This document shows, in pieces, positions 42,431-50,978 of a stretch of 64,000 bases of DNA (its first letter is position 1; each line of letters starts with the position of its first letter). The stretch spans positions 186,001 through 250,000 of the forward strand of contig NZ_VSKS01000010.1 in NCBI RefSeq assembly GCF_008312835.1, in the 5' to 3' direction. The notes below the pieces were generated by a model, which was not told the DNA's origin, made no database searches, and was given only the letters and a program-made list of their open reading frames with translations. Made by a program: the position numbers and the translations under genes. The DNA is from Streptomyces marokkonensis. Lineage in GTDB: Bacteria > Actinomycetota > Actinomycetes > Streptomycetales > Streptomycetaceae.

Positions 42431-43699
42431 TCAGCCGTCCGCCGCCCCGCCCCGCCGGCGCACCGCACGCGCCGCCGACGCCCCGGCGAGGCCGGTGACC
42501 AGCCCCCACAGCAGGGCCAGCCCCAGGGCGCTCCACATTCTGGGCTCCAGCAGCACCTCCCCGGAGAACCCCTCGCCCAGATCACCGATGCCGAGCACGG
42601 ACAGCCCGACCCGCGCGGAGACGCGGGCCATGAGGCAGATCATCAGCACCGTCAGCGCCAGCGCCACCGCCATGCGCACGGAGTGCTGCCACACCCGTAC
42701 GTCCGGCGGGGCCAGGGCCGCCACGAACGCGACGGCGAGGAGCAGCAACGCGTCCGCCACCAGCAGCCACCACCACGCGCCGCCGTCGCGCTCGACGAGT
42801 GTGCCCAGGTTCAGCTCCGAGACGTCCGGCGTGCGCAGCACCTCGTCGAGCACATGCGGCATGGGCAGCCCGAACGGCCCCTCCACCCTGCCGTCCCACG
42901 TGGCACCGAGCCCGACCGTCAGCGCGAGCCAGGCCACGTTGGGCAGCCCGAGCAGAATCACGGCGAACGTCTCGACCGGGTGGCCCCGGGTGGCGGCCAC
43001 GACCAGCGCGACGACCAGAGCGACGGCCACCGCGGCGAGCAGCAGCCGCACCATCGCCTGCGCCGCCGGACGCGCCGACGCCCCGGGACGCAGCAGCCCG
43101 GCCGGCAGTGGCGCGCCGGGGGACACCGTCAGCGCGACCACCAGCACCCCCGCCAGCCACACCAGGCCGATCAGGAGGGTCAGCGGCACATCGGCGGCGA
43201 AGCCGACCACCGGCCGGAAACCGAACAGCTCACCCAGGTCCCCGAGCGGACCGTCCCCGAGGGAGATCTCGAAGCTGTGCCGGGCGGCGAGCGCCAGACC
43301 GAGGAGCGCGAGCAGCCACACCACGGCGATCCTCGCGGCCCACCCGGCCAGCTCGGGTGCTCCGGCGACTGCCCGGTGACGCAGCGGACGCAGGAAGCAC
43401 CAGCCGACGACGAGCGCCCCGGTGAGCGTGACGGACAGCGGGATGACCGCCAGGCCGCCCTCCGTGCCGGCCAGCCCGCCGGCGTCCCCGGAGAGTTCCA
43501 CCGTGCCGCCGACGGCCGTCACCACGGTCGCCGCGACCACCTGGGGGAAGGCACCGCCCGGGAGGTCCGCCGCTCCCGCCGCCCACAGTCCGAGGGCCGC
43601 CACCACCCCCATGGCGGCCAGACCGCAGAGGACCGCGACAAGGGCGTGCGCCCAGCCATGACGGGCGACCGCGGGGCCGGAGGAGGTGCGTGCGCTCAC
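42431..43699 (-). CDS. Streptophobe-family integral membrane protein
   Basis: 422 residues, about ten transmembrane helices with long hydrophobic Ala/Leu/Val stretches. Features matching the streptophobe family: VELSGDAGGLAGTEGGLAVI after the second helix, LSVTLTGALVVGW, and FAVILLGLPNVAWLALTVG. The family is confined to streptomycete relatives and its function is unknown. GTG start 43699. Monocistronic, with PRC-barrel genes upstream on the same strand (59 bases). Confidence 0.78.
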   Translation of the reverse strand: MSARTSSGPAVARHGWAHALVAVLCGLAAMGVVAALGLWAAGAADLPGGAFPQVVAATVVTAVGGTVELSGDAGGLAGTEGGLAVIPLSVTLTGALVVGWCFLRPLRHRAVAGAPELAGWAARIAVVWLLALLGLALAARHSFEISLGDGPLGDLGELFGFRPVVGFAADVPLTLLIGLVWLAGVLVVALTVSPGAPLPAGLLRPGASARPAAQAMVRLLLAAVAVALVVALVVAATRGHPVETFAVILLGLPNVAWLALTVGLGATWDGRVEGPFGLPMPHVLDEVLRTPDVSELNLGTLVERDGGAWWWLLVADALLLLAVAFVAALAPPDVRVWQHSVRMAVALALTVLMICLMARVSARVGLSVLGIGDLGEGFSGEVLLEPRMWSALGLALLWGLVTGLAGASAARAVRRRGGAADG

Positions 43700-43758
43700 G
43701 TCTGCACGCTAAGCAGCCCGGGCCGACGGCGCCCGCCGGGAGGTCCGTACGCGTCGTA

Positions 43759-44193
43759 CTACACCCGGTGGTGCGCGCGGCCGGTGCGGACCACCAGGGC
43801 GTGGTCGCCGAGACCCAGCAGACGCTCGGGCGGCAGCTCGCCGCGCGTCGTCAGCACCGCCTCGATGCGGGCGGTGACCGGATCGAACGCCGCGTCGAGC
43901 ACCGTGCCGCGCTCCTCGCCGCACTCCGTGAGCACCCTGCTGCCGATCAGCTCGTGGTGGGCCGGAACCTCCTTGGGGCCCCCCGCCGGGCGCACGATCA
44001 GCATGTCGGGCCCGGCCGCGCGCAGGGCGCTCCACGGCACCACGGCCCCCCTGCGCAGCCGTCCGCGTCCCATGCGGACGGACGTGACCCGCCAGGGCGC
44101 CGAGTCGACGGTGAGCGCCCGCACCTCGCCCAGACGGTCCGCGTCACCCGGCGTCAGGACGGGCAGCCCCCGGACCCGCGAGAACAGCATCAT
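43759..44193 (-). CDS. PRC-barrel domain protein
   Basis: 144 residues with two PRC-barrel-like beta units: MMLFSRVRGLPVLTPGDADR ... VRALTVDS and LIGSRVLTECGEERGTVLDA ... RIEAVLTTRG. The ATG at 44193 overlaps the TGA of the upstream PRC gene (ATGA). PRC-barrel proteins bind partners in photosynthesis, rRNA maturation and other complexes; the role here is unknown. Confidence 0.8.
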   Translation of the reverse strand: MMLFSRVRGLPVLTPGDADRLGEVRALTVDSAPWRVTSVRMGRGRLRRGAVVPWSALRAAGPDMLIVRPAGGPKEVPAHHELIGSRVLTECGEERGTVLDAAFDPVTARIEAVLTTRGELPPERLLGLGDHALVVRTGRAHHRV

Positions 44194-44774
44194 GACGCCA
44201 CCCCCCTCCCGCGGTCGTGCCGCTCGCCGACGCGGGCCACGAAGGCCGGCAGGTCGTCGGTGACGTACGTCCGCGCGTGGGAGGGGATCACCAGGGCCCG
44301 GCCGGTGACGCTCAGGGCCTCGCCCCTGGGCACGTACACCCGGTGCCGGCGGTGCCGGGAGCCGTGCACCAGTTCACGGTTCGCGGCGAGCCGGAAGGCG
44401 ACGAGCCGGCCACTGGTGCCGGCCTCCACCAGCACGTCCAGCACCGTGCCCACCGCCTCGCCGTCCTCGGTGAGCACCTGCGCTCCCAGCAGCCGCCCGC
44501 GCACGGCGTCGCGGCGCGCCATCGACAGGGGCAGGTCGCACAGCGCCCCCGCGTCGCGGATCATGACCGCGTCAGGGCCCAGACAGTGCACCGCGGGCCA
44601 GGGCAGGTCGCGCGGCAGGGGTCCCGACAACAGGGTCCGGCCGGTGAGCGTGAAGCTCGCGACCCGCACGGCCGACGTGTCGAAGACCGTGTCCTTGACA
44701 TGAGCTACGACATCGCCGCCCAGCGTCACCACGGGCAGCGTCGCCAGGCTCCGCACCGCCGTCAGTCCGTTCAT
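44190..44774 (-). CDS. PRC-barrel domain protein
   Basis: 194 residues with two PRC-barrel-like units: SLATLPVVTLGGDVVAHVKD and RLLGAQVLTEDGEAVGTVLD. ATG 44774 has GGGAGGG upstream. It forms a translationally coupled pair with the shorter PRC protein. It is divergent from the RsbW-like gene, so the two share the 145-base promoter region, which contains a SigB-type element reading the other way. Function not known. Confidence 0.8.
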   Translation of the reverse strand: MNGLTAVRSLATLPVVTLGGDVVAHVKDTVFDTSAVRVASFTLTGRTLLSGPLPRDLPWPAVHCLGPDAVMIRDAGALCDLPLSMARRDAVRGRLLGAQVLTEDGEAVGTVLDVLVEAGTSGRLVAFRLAANRELVHGSRHRRHRVYVPRGEALSVTGRALVIPSHARTYVTDDLPAFVARVGERHDRGRGVAS

Positions 44775-44843
44775 GGCACGCCCTCCCAGCCGGCCTCGGG
44801 ACTGCGGGTTCCCCGTCCGCCGGGCCGGACACCGATCGGGGTG

Positions 44844-44868
44844 GACTGTGCCGTCGGACTCGGGGTAC
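44844..44868 (+). promoter_or_regulatory. SigB-type promoter for RsbW-like gene
   Basis: GACT, 15-base spacer, GGGTAC match GNNT-N14-16-GGGTAC. Predicted start near 44876, 44 bases before ATG 44920. Confidence 0.55.
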
Positions 44869-44919
44869 CAGGACTGGTGCAGATCGTCCGGCCGATCCGG
44901 CTTCGCAGAGAGAACACGC

Positions 44920-45375
44920 ATGATCTACCACCTGGACGGGGCAGTGATACCGACTGGTTTCGACGTGCCCGTGGAACCGCTGCGGCGAGCGGCACACTTC
45001 ACGGGCGAGCCCGGATGCATCGCCGACGCGCGGGCTTTCGCCAAGGAGTTCCTGCAGCAGCTGAGGACCGAGTGGTGCGCGGCCGTCGACGCGCGGACGG
45101 ACGGCGCGGTGCTGCTGGTGGTGAGTGAGCTGGTCACCAACGCGGACCGGCACAGCGACGGGCCGTACATCCTCGAGCTGGAGGGCACGGACACCTCGGT
45201 CACCGTTGCTGTCTACGACAGCAGTGCCACCCTGCCCCGCGTCTTCCCCCGGGACCCCGAGCGCGTCGGGCGGCACGGTCTGGAGATCGTCCGGGCGCTG
45301 GCCCGGGACGTCGGTGTGGAGCGGGTGCCGGTCGGCAAGCGCGTGCGCGCGGTGATCGGCCTCGACGCGGGCTGA
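44920..45375 (+). CDS. RsbW-like ATP-binding anti-sigma factor/kinase
   Basis: 151 residues of the HATPase_c_2 GHKL type. N box LLVVSELVTNADRHSDG near 73-89, acidic strand VAVYDSS with G1 reduced to DSSATLPRV, and G2 GRHGLEIVRALARDVGV. Proteins of this kind bind SigB-like factors and are freed by phosphorylation of STAS antagonists. It faces sigL convergently (24 bases between stops), so SigL is the obvious partner; a SigB-type promoter precedes it. Confidence 0.85.
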   Translation: MIYHLDGAVIPTGFDVPVEPLRRAAHFTGEPGCIADARAFAKEFLQQLRTEWCAAVDARTDGAVLLVVSELVTNADRHSDGPYILELEGTDTSVTVAVYDSSATLPRVFPRDPERVGRHGLEIVRALARDVGVERVPVGKRVRAVIGLDAG

Positions 45376-45399
45376 CCGGCCCCGGCGTCCCCCACCCGG

Positions 45400-46287
45400 T
45401 CAGGCGCAGCCGAGCTCGCCGAGCATGCCCTCGCGCAGACGGGCGATGATCCGCTTGATCAGACGGGACACGTGCATCTGCGAGCAGCCGAGACGCTCAC
45501 CGATCTCCGCCTGGGTCGCCTCTTCCACGAAGCGCAGGTGGATGATCTCCCGGTCGCGCTCGCTGAGCTCCGCCATGAGCGGGGCGAGCGCGTGGAAGTC
45601 CTCGACGAGCCGCAGGCCCTCCTCCTCGACCCCGATGAAGTCGGCGAGGACCGACTCGCCGTTCTCCGGGCCGTCACCGGTGAGCGCGGCGTCCAGCGAC
45701 GAGGAGTTGTACCCGTTCGCGGCGATCTGTCCCTCGACGACCTGTCGCTCGGTGATGTTCATCAGCGTGGCCAGCTCGGCGACCGTGGGTTCCCGGTCCA
45801 GCCGGCTGGCGAGCTCCTCGCGGGCCTTGGCCAGCTCCACGCGCAGCTCCTGGAGCCGGCGCGGCACGTGCACGGCCCACGTGGTGTCACGGAAGAAGCG
45901 CTTGATCTCACCGACGATGTACGGCAGCGCGAAGGAGGTGAACTCGACCTCGCGCGACAGTTCGAACCGGTCGATGGCCTTGATCAGGCCGATCATGCCG
46001 GTCTGCACGATGTCGTCCATGTCGTCGCCCCGGCCGCGGAACCGGCCGGCCGCGAACCGCACGAGGGACATGTTCATCTCGACGAGGGTGTTGCGCGCGT
46101 ACTGGTACTCGTGCGTGCCCTCCTCCAGCTCCGCCATGCGACGGAAGAACTGGCGGGAAAGCTCCCTGGCGTCGCGCGGTGCGACGGTGCGCGGGTCCAC
46201 CACGCCCCGCGGGGTTCCGTCTCCGGTCCCGGCCTCGGTCTGCCCGTCGACTACCTGTGCCTGCGACCGGATCACGGCGGTCTTCAT
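45400..46287 (-). CDS. sigL: SigB/SigF-family alternative sigma factor
   Basis: 295 residues. Region 2 ARNTLVEMNMSLVRFAAGRF then DDIVQTGMIGLIKAIDRFEL; RDTTWAVHVPRRLQELR; region 3 LDREPTVAELATLMNITERQ; region 4 IIHLRFVEEATQAEIGERLG with SQMHVSRLIKRI. This is the SigB/F/G/L/M/N family that directs osmotic, oxidative and developmental responses. Named from recalled synteny with SCO7278, next to popR. A SigB-type promoter lies 49 bases upstream, consistent with known control of sigL by SigB. Confidence 0.88.
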   Translation of the reverse strand: MKTAVIRSQAQVVDGQTEAGTGDGTPRGVVDPRTVAPRDARELSRQFFRRMAELEEGTHEYQYARNTLVEMNMSLVRFAAGRFRGRGDDMDDIVQTGMIGLIKAIDRFELSREVEFTSFALPYIVGEIKRFFRDTTWAVHVPRRLQELRVELAKAREELASRLDREPTVAELATLMNITERQVVEGQIAANGYNSSSLDAALTGDGPENGESVLADFIGVEEEGLRLVEDFHALAPLMAELSERDREIIHLRFVEEATQAEIGERLGCSQMHVSRLIKRIIARLREGMLGELGCA

Positions 46288-46335
46288 TACCTCTCCCCAC
46301 GAACGTCACGGCTGCCCTGTGCCTGAGCCTCGCGA

Positions 46336-46360
46336 GTACCCAGCTCTCAGCGACCCATGC
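46336..46360 (-). promoter_or_regulatory. SigB-type promoter of sigL
   Basis: On the minus strand GCAT, 15-base spacer, GGGTAC(T): full match to GNNT-N14-16-GGGTAC. Predicted start near 46328, about 40 bases before ATG 46287. Confidence 0.65.
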
Positions 46361-46399
46361 CCACCGATTTTCGAGTGGCTCGAAAACACGGCGCGCACG

Positions 46400-46426
46400 G
46401 GTTGTCACGCCTGCGTCCCAGGGTAC
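46400..46426 (+). promoter_or_regulatory. Near-SigB-type promoter of popR
   Basis: GGTT (46400-46403), 17-base spacer, GGGTAC (46421-46426). The spacer is one base longer than the usual 14-16. Reads toward popR at 46531. Confidence 0.4.
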
Positions 46427-46530
46427 GCCGAAGGACCCCGCGGGGCAGCCCGGCACGGTCCCGGACCGCCTTCACTCAGGGCGGAACGCCGCTCCCTTCC
46501 CCTCCGGTCCGGAATTCCTAGGCTGGTGAA

Positions 46531-46917
46531 ATGACCAATCCCATCCCGAACGACGCCCGCGTCATCACCCTGCGACCGGCCCCGGCCCCGGCCGCGCCGG
46601 CCCCCGCGCCCAGAGAACCCCTGTGGCGCGACCTCGTCGGCGACGTGCTGCGCAGGGAGCGGCTCGCCCAGGAGCGGACGCTCAAGGACGTCGCCGACGA
46701 GGCCCGGATCTCCATGCCCTACCTGTCGGAGGTGGAGCGGGGCCGCAAGGAGGCCTCCTCGGAGGTCCTCGCGGCCGCCGCCCAGGCGCTCGGCCTCGGT
46801 CTCGGCGACCTGCTCTCCCGGGCCCACGGAGAGCTCGTCCGCGTCACCGCCCGGCGGGCTTCCGGCCCCCGGGGCGTGTCCGGCTCCGCGCACAACGGAC
46901 TGTGCCTGGCCGCCTGA
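46531..46917 (+). CDS. popR: PopR, XRE-type activator of clpP3-clpP4
   Basis: 128 residues. Disordered Ala/Pro-rich N-terminus (~15-30), XRE HTH at ~35-95 (RRERLAQERTLKDVADEARI, YLSEVERGRKEASSEVLAAA), and a C-terminus ending CLAA. PopR activates the clpP3 clpP4 operon when ClpP1/P2 is missing; it is degraded by ClpP1/P2 through its last two Ala residues, which are present here. It is convergent with clpP4 across a hairpin, and the PopR palindrome lies upstream of clpP3. Confidence 0.9.
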   Translation: MTNPIPNDARVITLRPAPAPAAPAPAPREPLWRDLVGDVLRRERLAQERTLKDVADEARISMPYLSEVERGRKEASSEVLAAAAQALGLGLGDLLSRAHGELVRVTARRASGPRGVSGSAHNGLCLAA

Positions 46918-46935
46918 CCCGGGCCCGCCGCACCG

Positions 46936-46967
46936 CCCGGCGCCTCACACCGCGACGAGGCGCCGGG
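46936..46967. terminator. Bidirectional hairpin between popR and clpP4
   Basis: Perfect 11-base arms 46936-46946 and 46957-46967 with a 10-base loop, overlapping the last codons of clpP4. Ends both convergent transcripts. Confidence 0.6.
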
Positions 46968-47547
46968 TCAGCACCTCGTCGGCCAGGCCGTACGCCACGG
47001 CCTCCCGCGCGGTGAACACCTTGTCGCGGTCCATGTCCGCCCGCAGCGTCGCCACGTCGTGGTGCGTGTGCCGGGCGAGCACCTCCTCGACCTGGGCGCG
47101 GATCCGCACCATCTCCTTGGCCCGGAGCGACAGGTCGGACGCCGTGCCGCGCGCCCCGCCCGTGGCCGGCTGCCCGAGCAGCACGCGCGCGTGCTCCAGG
47201 ACGAACCGCCGCCCCGGGTCCCCGCCGGCCAGCAGCACCGCCGCCGTCGAGGCCGCCTGCCCGACGCAGAAGGTCGAGATCGGCGCCCGGACGAACGCCA
47301 TCGTGTCGTAGATCGCCATGAGCGAGGTGAACGAGCCGCCGGGGGAGTTGATGTAGACCGCGATCTCGCTCTCCGGGGACGCCGACTCCAGATGGAGGAG
47401 CTGGGCGATGACGACGTTGGCGACGCCGTCGTCGATCTCGGTCCCGAGGAAGATGATCCGCTCGGACAGCAGCCGGCTGAACACGTCGTAGGACCGCTCG
47501 CCCCGCGGCGTTTGCTCGACGACGTTCGGAATCGTGTAAGTCCCCAT
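46945..47547 (-). CDS. clpP4: ClpP4 protease subunit, catalytic His replaced
   Basis: 200 residues, normal ClpP length. [19 protein letters not shown] (oxyanion/substrate site), nucleophile Ser100 in [11 protein letters not shown], and Asp near 175 in DMDRDKVF. Where ClpP has H in MHQP, this protein reads ARVLLGQP (Gly125), so the Ser-His-Asp triad is incomplete. Expected to form a hetero-tetradecamer with ClpP3 and to act with Clp ATPases when ClpP1/P2 fails. Start ATG 47547 overlaps the clpP3 stop (TGATG), hence tight coupling. Confidence 0.9.
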   Translation of the reverse strand: MGTYTIPNVVEQTPRGERSYDVFSRLLSERIIFLGTEIDDGVANVVIAQLLHLESASPESEIAVYINSPGGSFTSLMAIYDTMAFVRAPISTFCVGQAASTAAVLLAGGDPGRRFVLEHARVLLGQPATGGARGTASDLSLRAKEMVRIRAQVEEVLARHTHHDVATLRADMDRDKVFTAREAVAYGLADEVLTRRLVAV

Positions 47548-48203
47548 CACTGCAGCCCCATCCTGCGCCGTGTCGCGGCCGGGCGGATGTCGTCCAGCGA
47601 CTCCACCACCCGGTCGACCATCCCGTACTCCCGGGCCTGCTCGGCCGTGAACCAGCGGTCCCGGTCGCCGTCCCGGGAGATGGTCTCCGGGGTCTGCCCG
47701 GTGTGCTCGGCGGTGATCCGCTCGATGGTCCGCTTGGTGAACTCCAGGTTCTGCGCCTGGATCTCGATGTCGGCGGTGGTGCCCCCGATGCCGCCCGACG
47801 GCTGGTGCATCATGATGCGCGCGTTCGGCAGGGCGTAGCGCTTGCCCGGCGTGCCGACGCAGAGCAGGAACTGGCCCATGCTGGCCGCGAAGCCCATCGC
47901 CAGGGTGGAGACGTCGTTGGGGATCAGCCGCATCGTGTCGTAGATGGCCAGTCCCGCGTGCACCGAGCCGCCGGGGCTGTTGACGTACAGGCCGATGTCC
48001 GTGCGCGGGTCCTCCGCGGACAGGATCAGCAGCTGCGCGCAGACCCGGTTCGCGGAGACCTCGTCGACCTGCGTGCCCAGCAGCACGATCCGCTGGGCCA
48101 GCAACTGGGCGGCGAGCCGGTCGTCGAACGGGGCCGGCGGGGTGTCGCCGTCCTCGGCCCGGGGCAGCGGGGCCGGCCACGGGCCGGCGGTGAGTGGAGA
48201 CAT
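47547..48203 (-). CDS. clpP3: ClpP3 protease subunit
   Basis: 218 residues. A longer N-terminal leader (about 27 residues) precedes the fold. Triad complete: Ser108 in [10 protein letters not shown], His133 in IMMHQPSGG, Asp182 in SRDGDRDRW. Also [19 protein letters not shown]. First gene of the clpP3-clpP4 operon, induced by PopR. ATG 48203 has AGGAG seven bases upstream. It probably supplies the peptidase activity for the mixed ClpP3/P4 ring. Confidence 0.92.
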   Translation of the reverse strand: MSPLTAGPWPAPLPRAEDGDTPPAPFDDRLAAQLLAQRIVLLGTQVDEVSANRVCAQLLILSAEDPRTDIGLYVNSPGGSVHAGLAIYDTMRLIPNDVSTLAMGFAASMGQFLLCVGTPGKRYALPNARIMMHQPSGGIGGTTADIEIQAQNLEFTKRTIERITAEHTGQTPETISRDGDRDRWFTAEQAREYGMVDRVVESLDDIRPAATRRRMGLQ

Positions 48204-48291
48204 CGGCGCTCCTGGTGTCGCTCGTCGGAACGCGGCCGGGTGACCGCGTGTCACCCACTGTCGACCGGCCGGCGCGGCGGGCGGGGAGATC

Positions 48292-48321
48292 TCTGCCCGC
48301 GGCAGATTCGCCACGGGCAGA
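48292..48321. promoter_or_regulatory. PopR operator upstream of clpP3
   Basis: TCTGCC-CGC-GGCAGA (48292-48306) is an exact match to the reported PopR palindrome TCTGCC-N3-GGCAGA. A further GGCAGA half-site lies at 48316-48321. It is about 90 bases upstream of the clpP3 start. Confidence 0.85.
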
Positions 48322-48416
48322 GGGCCCGCCCGCCCCCGATGCCGCCCGCGGCGATGAGTTTCGCGGCGCCGAGAAGTCGACACCCGTGACCGCGTTCCCC
48401 CACCCGGGAGGTACTC

Positions 48417-48899
48417 ATGACCACCGACGGATTCACCACGTGTCTCTGGTTCGACGGCCAGGCCGAGGAGGCGGCGAACTTCTACGTCTCGGTCTTCAAG
48501 GACGCCGCCCTCGGCGACGTCGTCCGGAACACCGGCGCCGCGCCCGGCGCCGAGGGCTCCGTGCTCACCGTCGAGTTCACGGCCAACGGCCAGAAGTTCG
48601 TCGCCCTGAACGGCGGGCCCGAGTTCACGTTCAGCGAGGCGATCTCCTTCCAGCTCGACTGCGCCGACCAGACGGAGATCGACCACTACTGGGAGAAGCT
48701 CGTCGAGGGCGGCGGCGAGCACGGCCCCTGCGGCTGGCTCAAGGACCGGTTCGGCGTCTCGTGGCAGGTCAACGCGGTGCGGCTGACCGAGATGATCAGC
48801 GACCCGGACCGGCGGAAGGCCGACCGCGCCATGAAGGCCATGATGTCGATGGGCAAGCTCGACCTCGCCGCCTTGGAGGAGGCGTACGCGGGCGGGTGA
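48417..48899 (+). CDS. VOC-family (PhnB-like) protein
   Basis: 160 residues. FTTCLWFDGQAEEAANFYVS, FKDAALGD, ISFQLDCADQTEIDHYWEKL, CGWLKDRFGVSWQV and MISDPDRRKADRAMKAMM are typical of PhnB/3-demethylubiquinone-methyltransferase-like VOC proteins. ATG 48417 with GGGAGG. It is divergent from clpP3, sharing the 213-base region with the PopR operator. Function unknown. Confidence 0.85.
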   Translation: MTTDGFTTCLWFDGQAEEAANFYVSVFKDAALGDVVRNTGAAPGAEGSVLTVEFTANGQKFVALNGGPEFTFSEAISFQLDCADQTEIDHYWEKLVEGGGEHGPCGWLKDRFGVSWQVNAVRLTEMISDPDRRKADRAMKAMMSMGKLDLAALEEAYAGG

Positions 48900-48929
48900 G
48901 GCCGGGGACGGAGCGGGACCGGCGGCGCG

Positions 48930-48964
48930 CACTCCCGCGCCGGGGCCCGTCCGGCGCGGGAGTG
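48930..48964. terminator. Terminator hairpin between convergent genes
   Basis: Perfect 14-base arms 48930-48943 and 48951-48964, 7-base loop, between the VOC stop and the SGNH stop. Confidence 0.7.
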
Positions 48965-49073
48965 GGGGACGGCGTGCCCGGACCCGCGCCGGCGGCACCG
49001 GTCGGGCGGACGGACCCCACCCGCGCCCGCGTGCCTCGCCCGGCACCGGGCCGAACGGTTGTCGCGCCCCCGG

Positions 49074-49979
49074 TCAGTCCGTGCGCGCGTGGTCCCCGAT
49101 CACGCGGGTGATCTCCCGCGCGATCCGCAGGATCCCCGGTGACCGGACCGGACACGGCTTCGGGGTGGACGTCGTGGGGGCCAGGCAGAAGTGCAGGTAG
49201 TCGTCGTTGCGGTGCAGGGCCGTCCGGTCGCCGCCGGGCCGGGTGCAGTACTCCGGGTGGGCACGCTCGTAGGCGTCGCACGGCAGGTACCGCGTCCAGG
49301 TGTACCGCGCCCCCGCCGGGCTCACCGTCCTTCCCGCGTCGGCCACGAGGTCGCCGGAGCCGGCGGCCCGCCGCTCGTAGAGCGCGTTCACCCGGCGCAC
49401 CCGGTCGGGGGTGATCGGATCCGGGCCCTGCAGCACCCAGACGATCCGCGGCCCATCGCCCCCGCCCGCCGACCGGATCTGCTCGGTCAGACGCCGCGCG
49501 TCGGCCGCGTACCGCTCGAGGTACCGCTCCTCCGAGGCGTCGTAGGTGATCCCGTCCATGCACGGCGTGTAGCCCCAGGCGTTGCCCCAGAACTGCAGCA
49601 CCACGTAGTCGGGCCGCAGCGTCCGCACCAGCGCCGCGGCCTTGTCCGACGCCGGCACGAGGGACCGCTCCGAGGAGCCCTCCAGGTAGTCGCAGAGCGT
49701 GGTGCCCGAGTAGGGGGCGCTCGTGTAGCGGGCGTGGAGCCGTCCGCGCAGCTGCGCTCCGAGCACCTTCTGGTTCTCCATCGCCAGGGAGTCCCCGAGG
49801 TACAACACCGTGGGCGGGTCCAGGGCCGGGGCGGTGGCGGCGGGCCGCTGGTGCGTGGTGGACGACGGCCTGGGCGAGGCGGGCGCCGGCGGACCGTCCT
49901 CGGGCCCGGACGACGGGTCGGTGCACGCGCCGAGCAGCGCGGCGGCGAGCACCACGGACACGATCCACGGCTTGCGCAT
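49074..49979 (-). CDS. SGNH/GDSL-type lipoprotein hydrolase
   Basis: 301 residues. Lipobox LGAC at residues 16-19 gives a membrane-attached lipoprotein. The block I motif VLYLGDSLAMENQKVLG carries the nucleophile Ser; VLQFWGNAWGYTPC supplies the Gly/Asn blocks; RNDDYLHFC carries the catalytic Asp/His region. Extracellular esterase or acyl hydrolase acting on lipid or wall polymers. ATG 49979 with GGGGGAG. Monocistronic. Confidence 0.83.
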   Translation of the reverse strand: MRKPWIVSVVLAAALLGACTDPSSGPEDGPPAPASPRPSSTTHQRPAATAPALDPPTVLYLGDSLAMENQKVLGAQLRGRLHARYTSAPYSGTTLCDYLEGSSERSLVPASDKAAALVRTLRPDYVVLQFWGNAWGYTPCMDGITYDASEERYLERYAADARRLTEQIRSAGGGDGPRIVWVLQGPDPITPDRVRRVNALYERRAAGSGDLVADAGRTVSPAGARYTWTRYLPCDAYERAHPEYCTRPGGDRTALHRNDDYLHFCLAPTTSTPKPCPVRSPGILRIAREITRVIGDHARTD

Positions 49980-50141
49980 ACGGCGGCTCCCCCGTCCGGC
50001 GAAACGGCTCCCCAGGCAAGCACAGCCGGGGCCGTCGGGGAAGACGTGCCGTGCGCCGACGGCCGCCCGGCGCGCGGGCGGTGGGTGCGGTGGCTAGCGT
50101 GAGGAACCGGACCGACCACCCGTCCGGAGAGGGCCGCAGCC

Positions 50142-50936
50142 ATGGACGTACCACCCGAAGGGGCCCCGTGCTGGGCCGACGCGATGTTCGACGACATCGA
50201 GGCAGCCAAGAGCTTCTACGGTGACGTCCTCGGCTGGACCTTCGGTGAGATGTCGTCGGAGTTCGGCAACTACACCCAGGCCTACGCCGACGGCAAGGCG
50301 GTGGCGGCCGTCGTACCGCCCATGCCCGGACAGGAGGGCACCTCGCAGTGGTGCCTCTACTTCGCGGCCGAGGACGCCGCCGCGACCGCCGCGCGGATCC
50401 GGGACAACGGCGGCGAGCTGCTGATGGAGCCGATGCGGGTCGGCGACCTCGGCACCATGTGCCTCGCCCGCGACCCGGGCGGGGTCGTCTTCGGTCTCTG
50501 GCAGGCCGGCACCCACGAGGGGTTCCAGGCGATGGCCGAACCGGGCGCCTACTGCTGGGCCGAGGTCTTCACCCGGGAGCCGGAGAAGTCCGACGCGTTC
50601 TTCCCCGCCGTCTTCTCCTACCGCTCCAAGCGGTTCGAGGACGAGCCGGACTTCCGGATCTACGATCTGGGGGAGCGCAGCGTGCTCGGCCGGATGCGGA
50701 TGACGGACGACTTCCCGCCCGAGGTGCCGCCGTACATCAACGTCTACTTCACCGTCGCGGACTGCGACGAGGCGGTGGCCCGGGCGACCGGGCGCGGCGG
50801 GGTGCTGCGCTTCGGCCCGATGGACACGCCGTTCGGACGGTTCGCGGCGATCAGCGACCCCCAGGGCGCGGACTTCTCCGTGATCGACATCACGGCCACC
50901 ACGGGCGAGACGCCGAAGACGACCGACGTGGACTGA
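50142..50936 (+). CDS. Two-domain VOC-family protein
   Basis: 264 residues with two VOC modules: GAPCWADAMFDDIEAAKSFY ... LGWTFGEM (residues ~5-115) and GAYCWAEVFTREPEKSDAFF ... (about 130-255, ending FAAISDPQGADFSVIDI). This pair is the layout of hydroxylase/glyoxalase-like proteins common in Streptomyces. ATG 50142 with GGAGAGG. Acts alone between divergent and co-directional genes; substrate unknown. Confidence 0.83.
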   Translation: MDVPPEGAPCWADAMFDDIEAAKSFYGDVLGWTFGEMSSEFGNYTQAYADGKAVAAVVPPMPGQEGTSQWCLYFAAEDAAATAARIRDNGGELLMEPMRVGDLGTMCLARDPGGVVFGLWQAGTHEGFQAMAEPGAYCWAEVFTREPEKSDAFFPAVFSYRSKRFEDEPDFRIYDLGERSVLGRMRMTDDFPPEVPPYINVYFTVADCDEAVARATGRGGVLRFGPMDTPFGRFAAISDPQGADFSVIDITATTGETPKTTDVD

Positions 50937-50978
50937 GCGGGGCGGGGCTCCCCGCCCGCTCATGGCATGATCGGGCGC

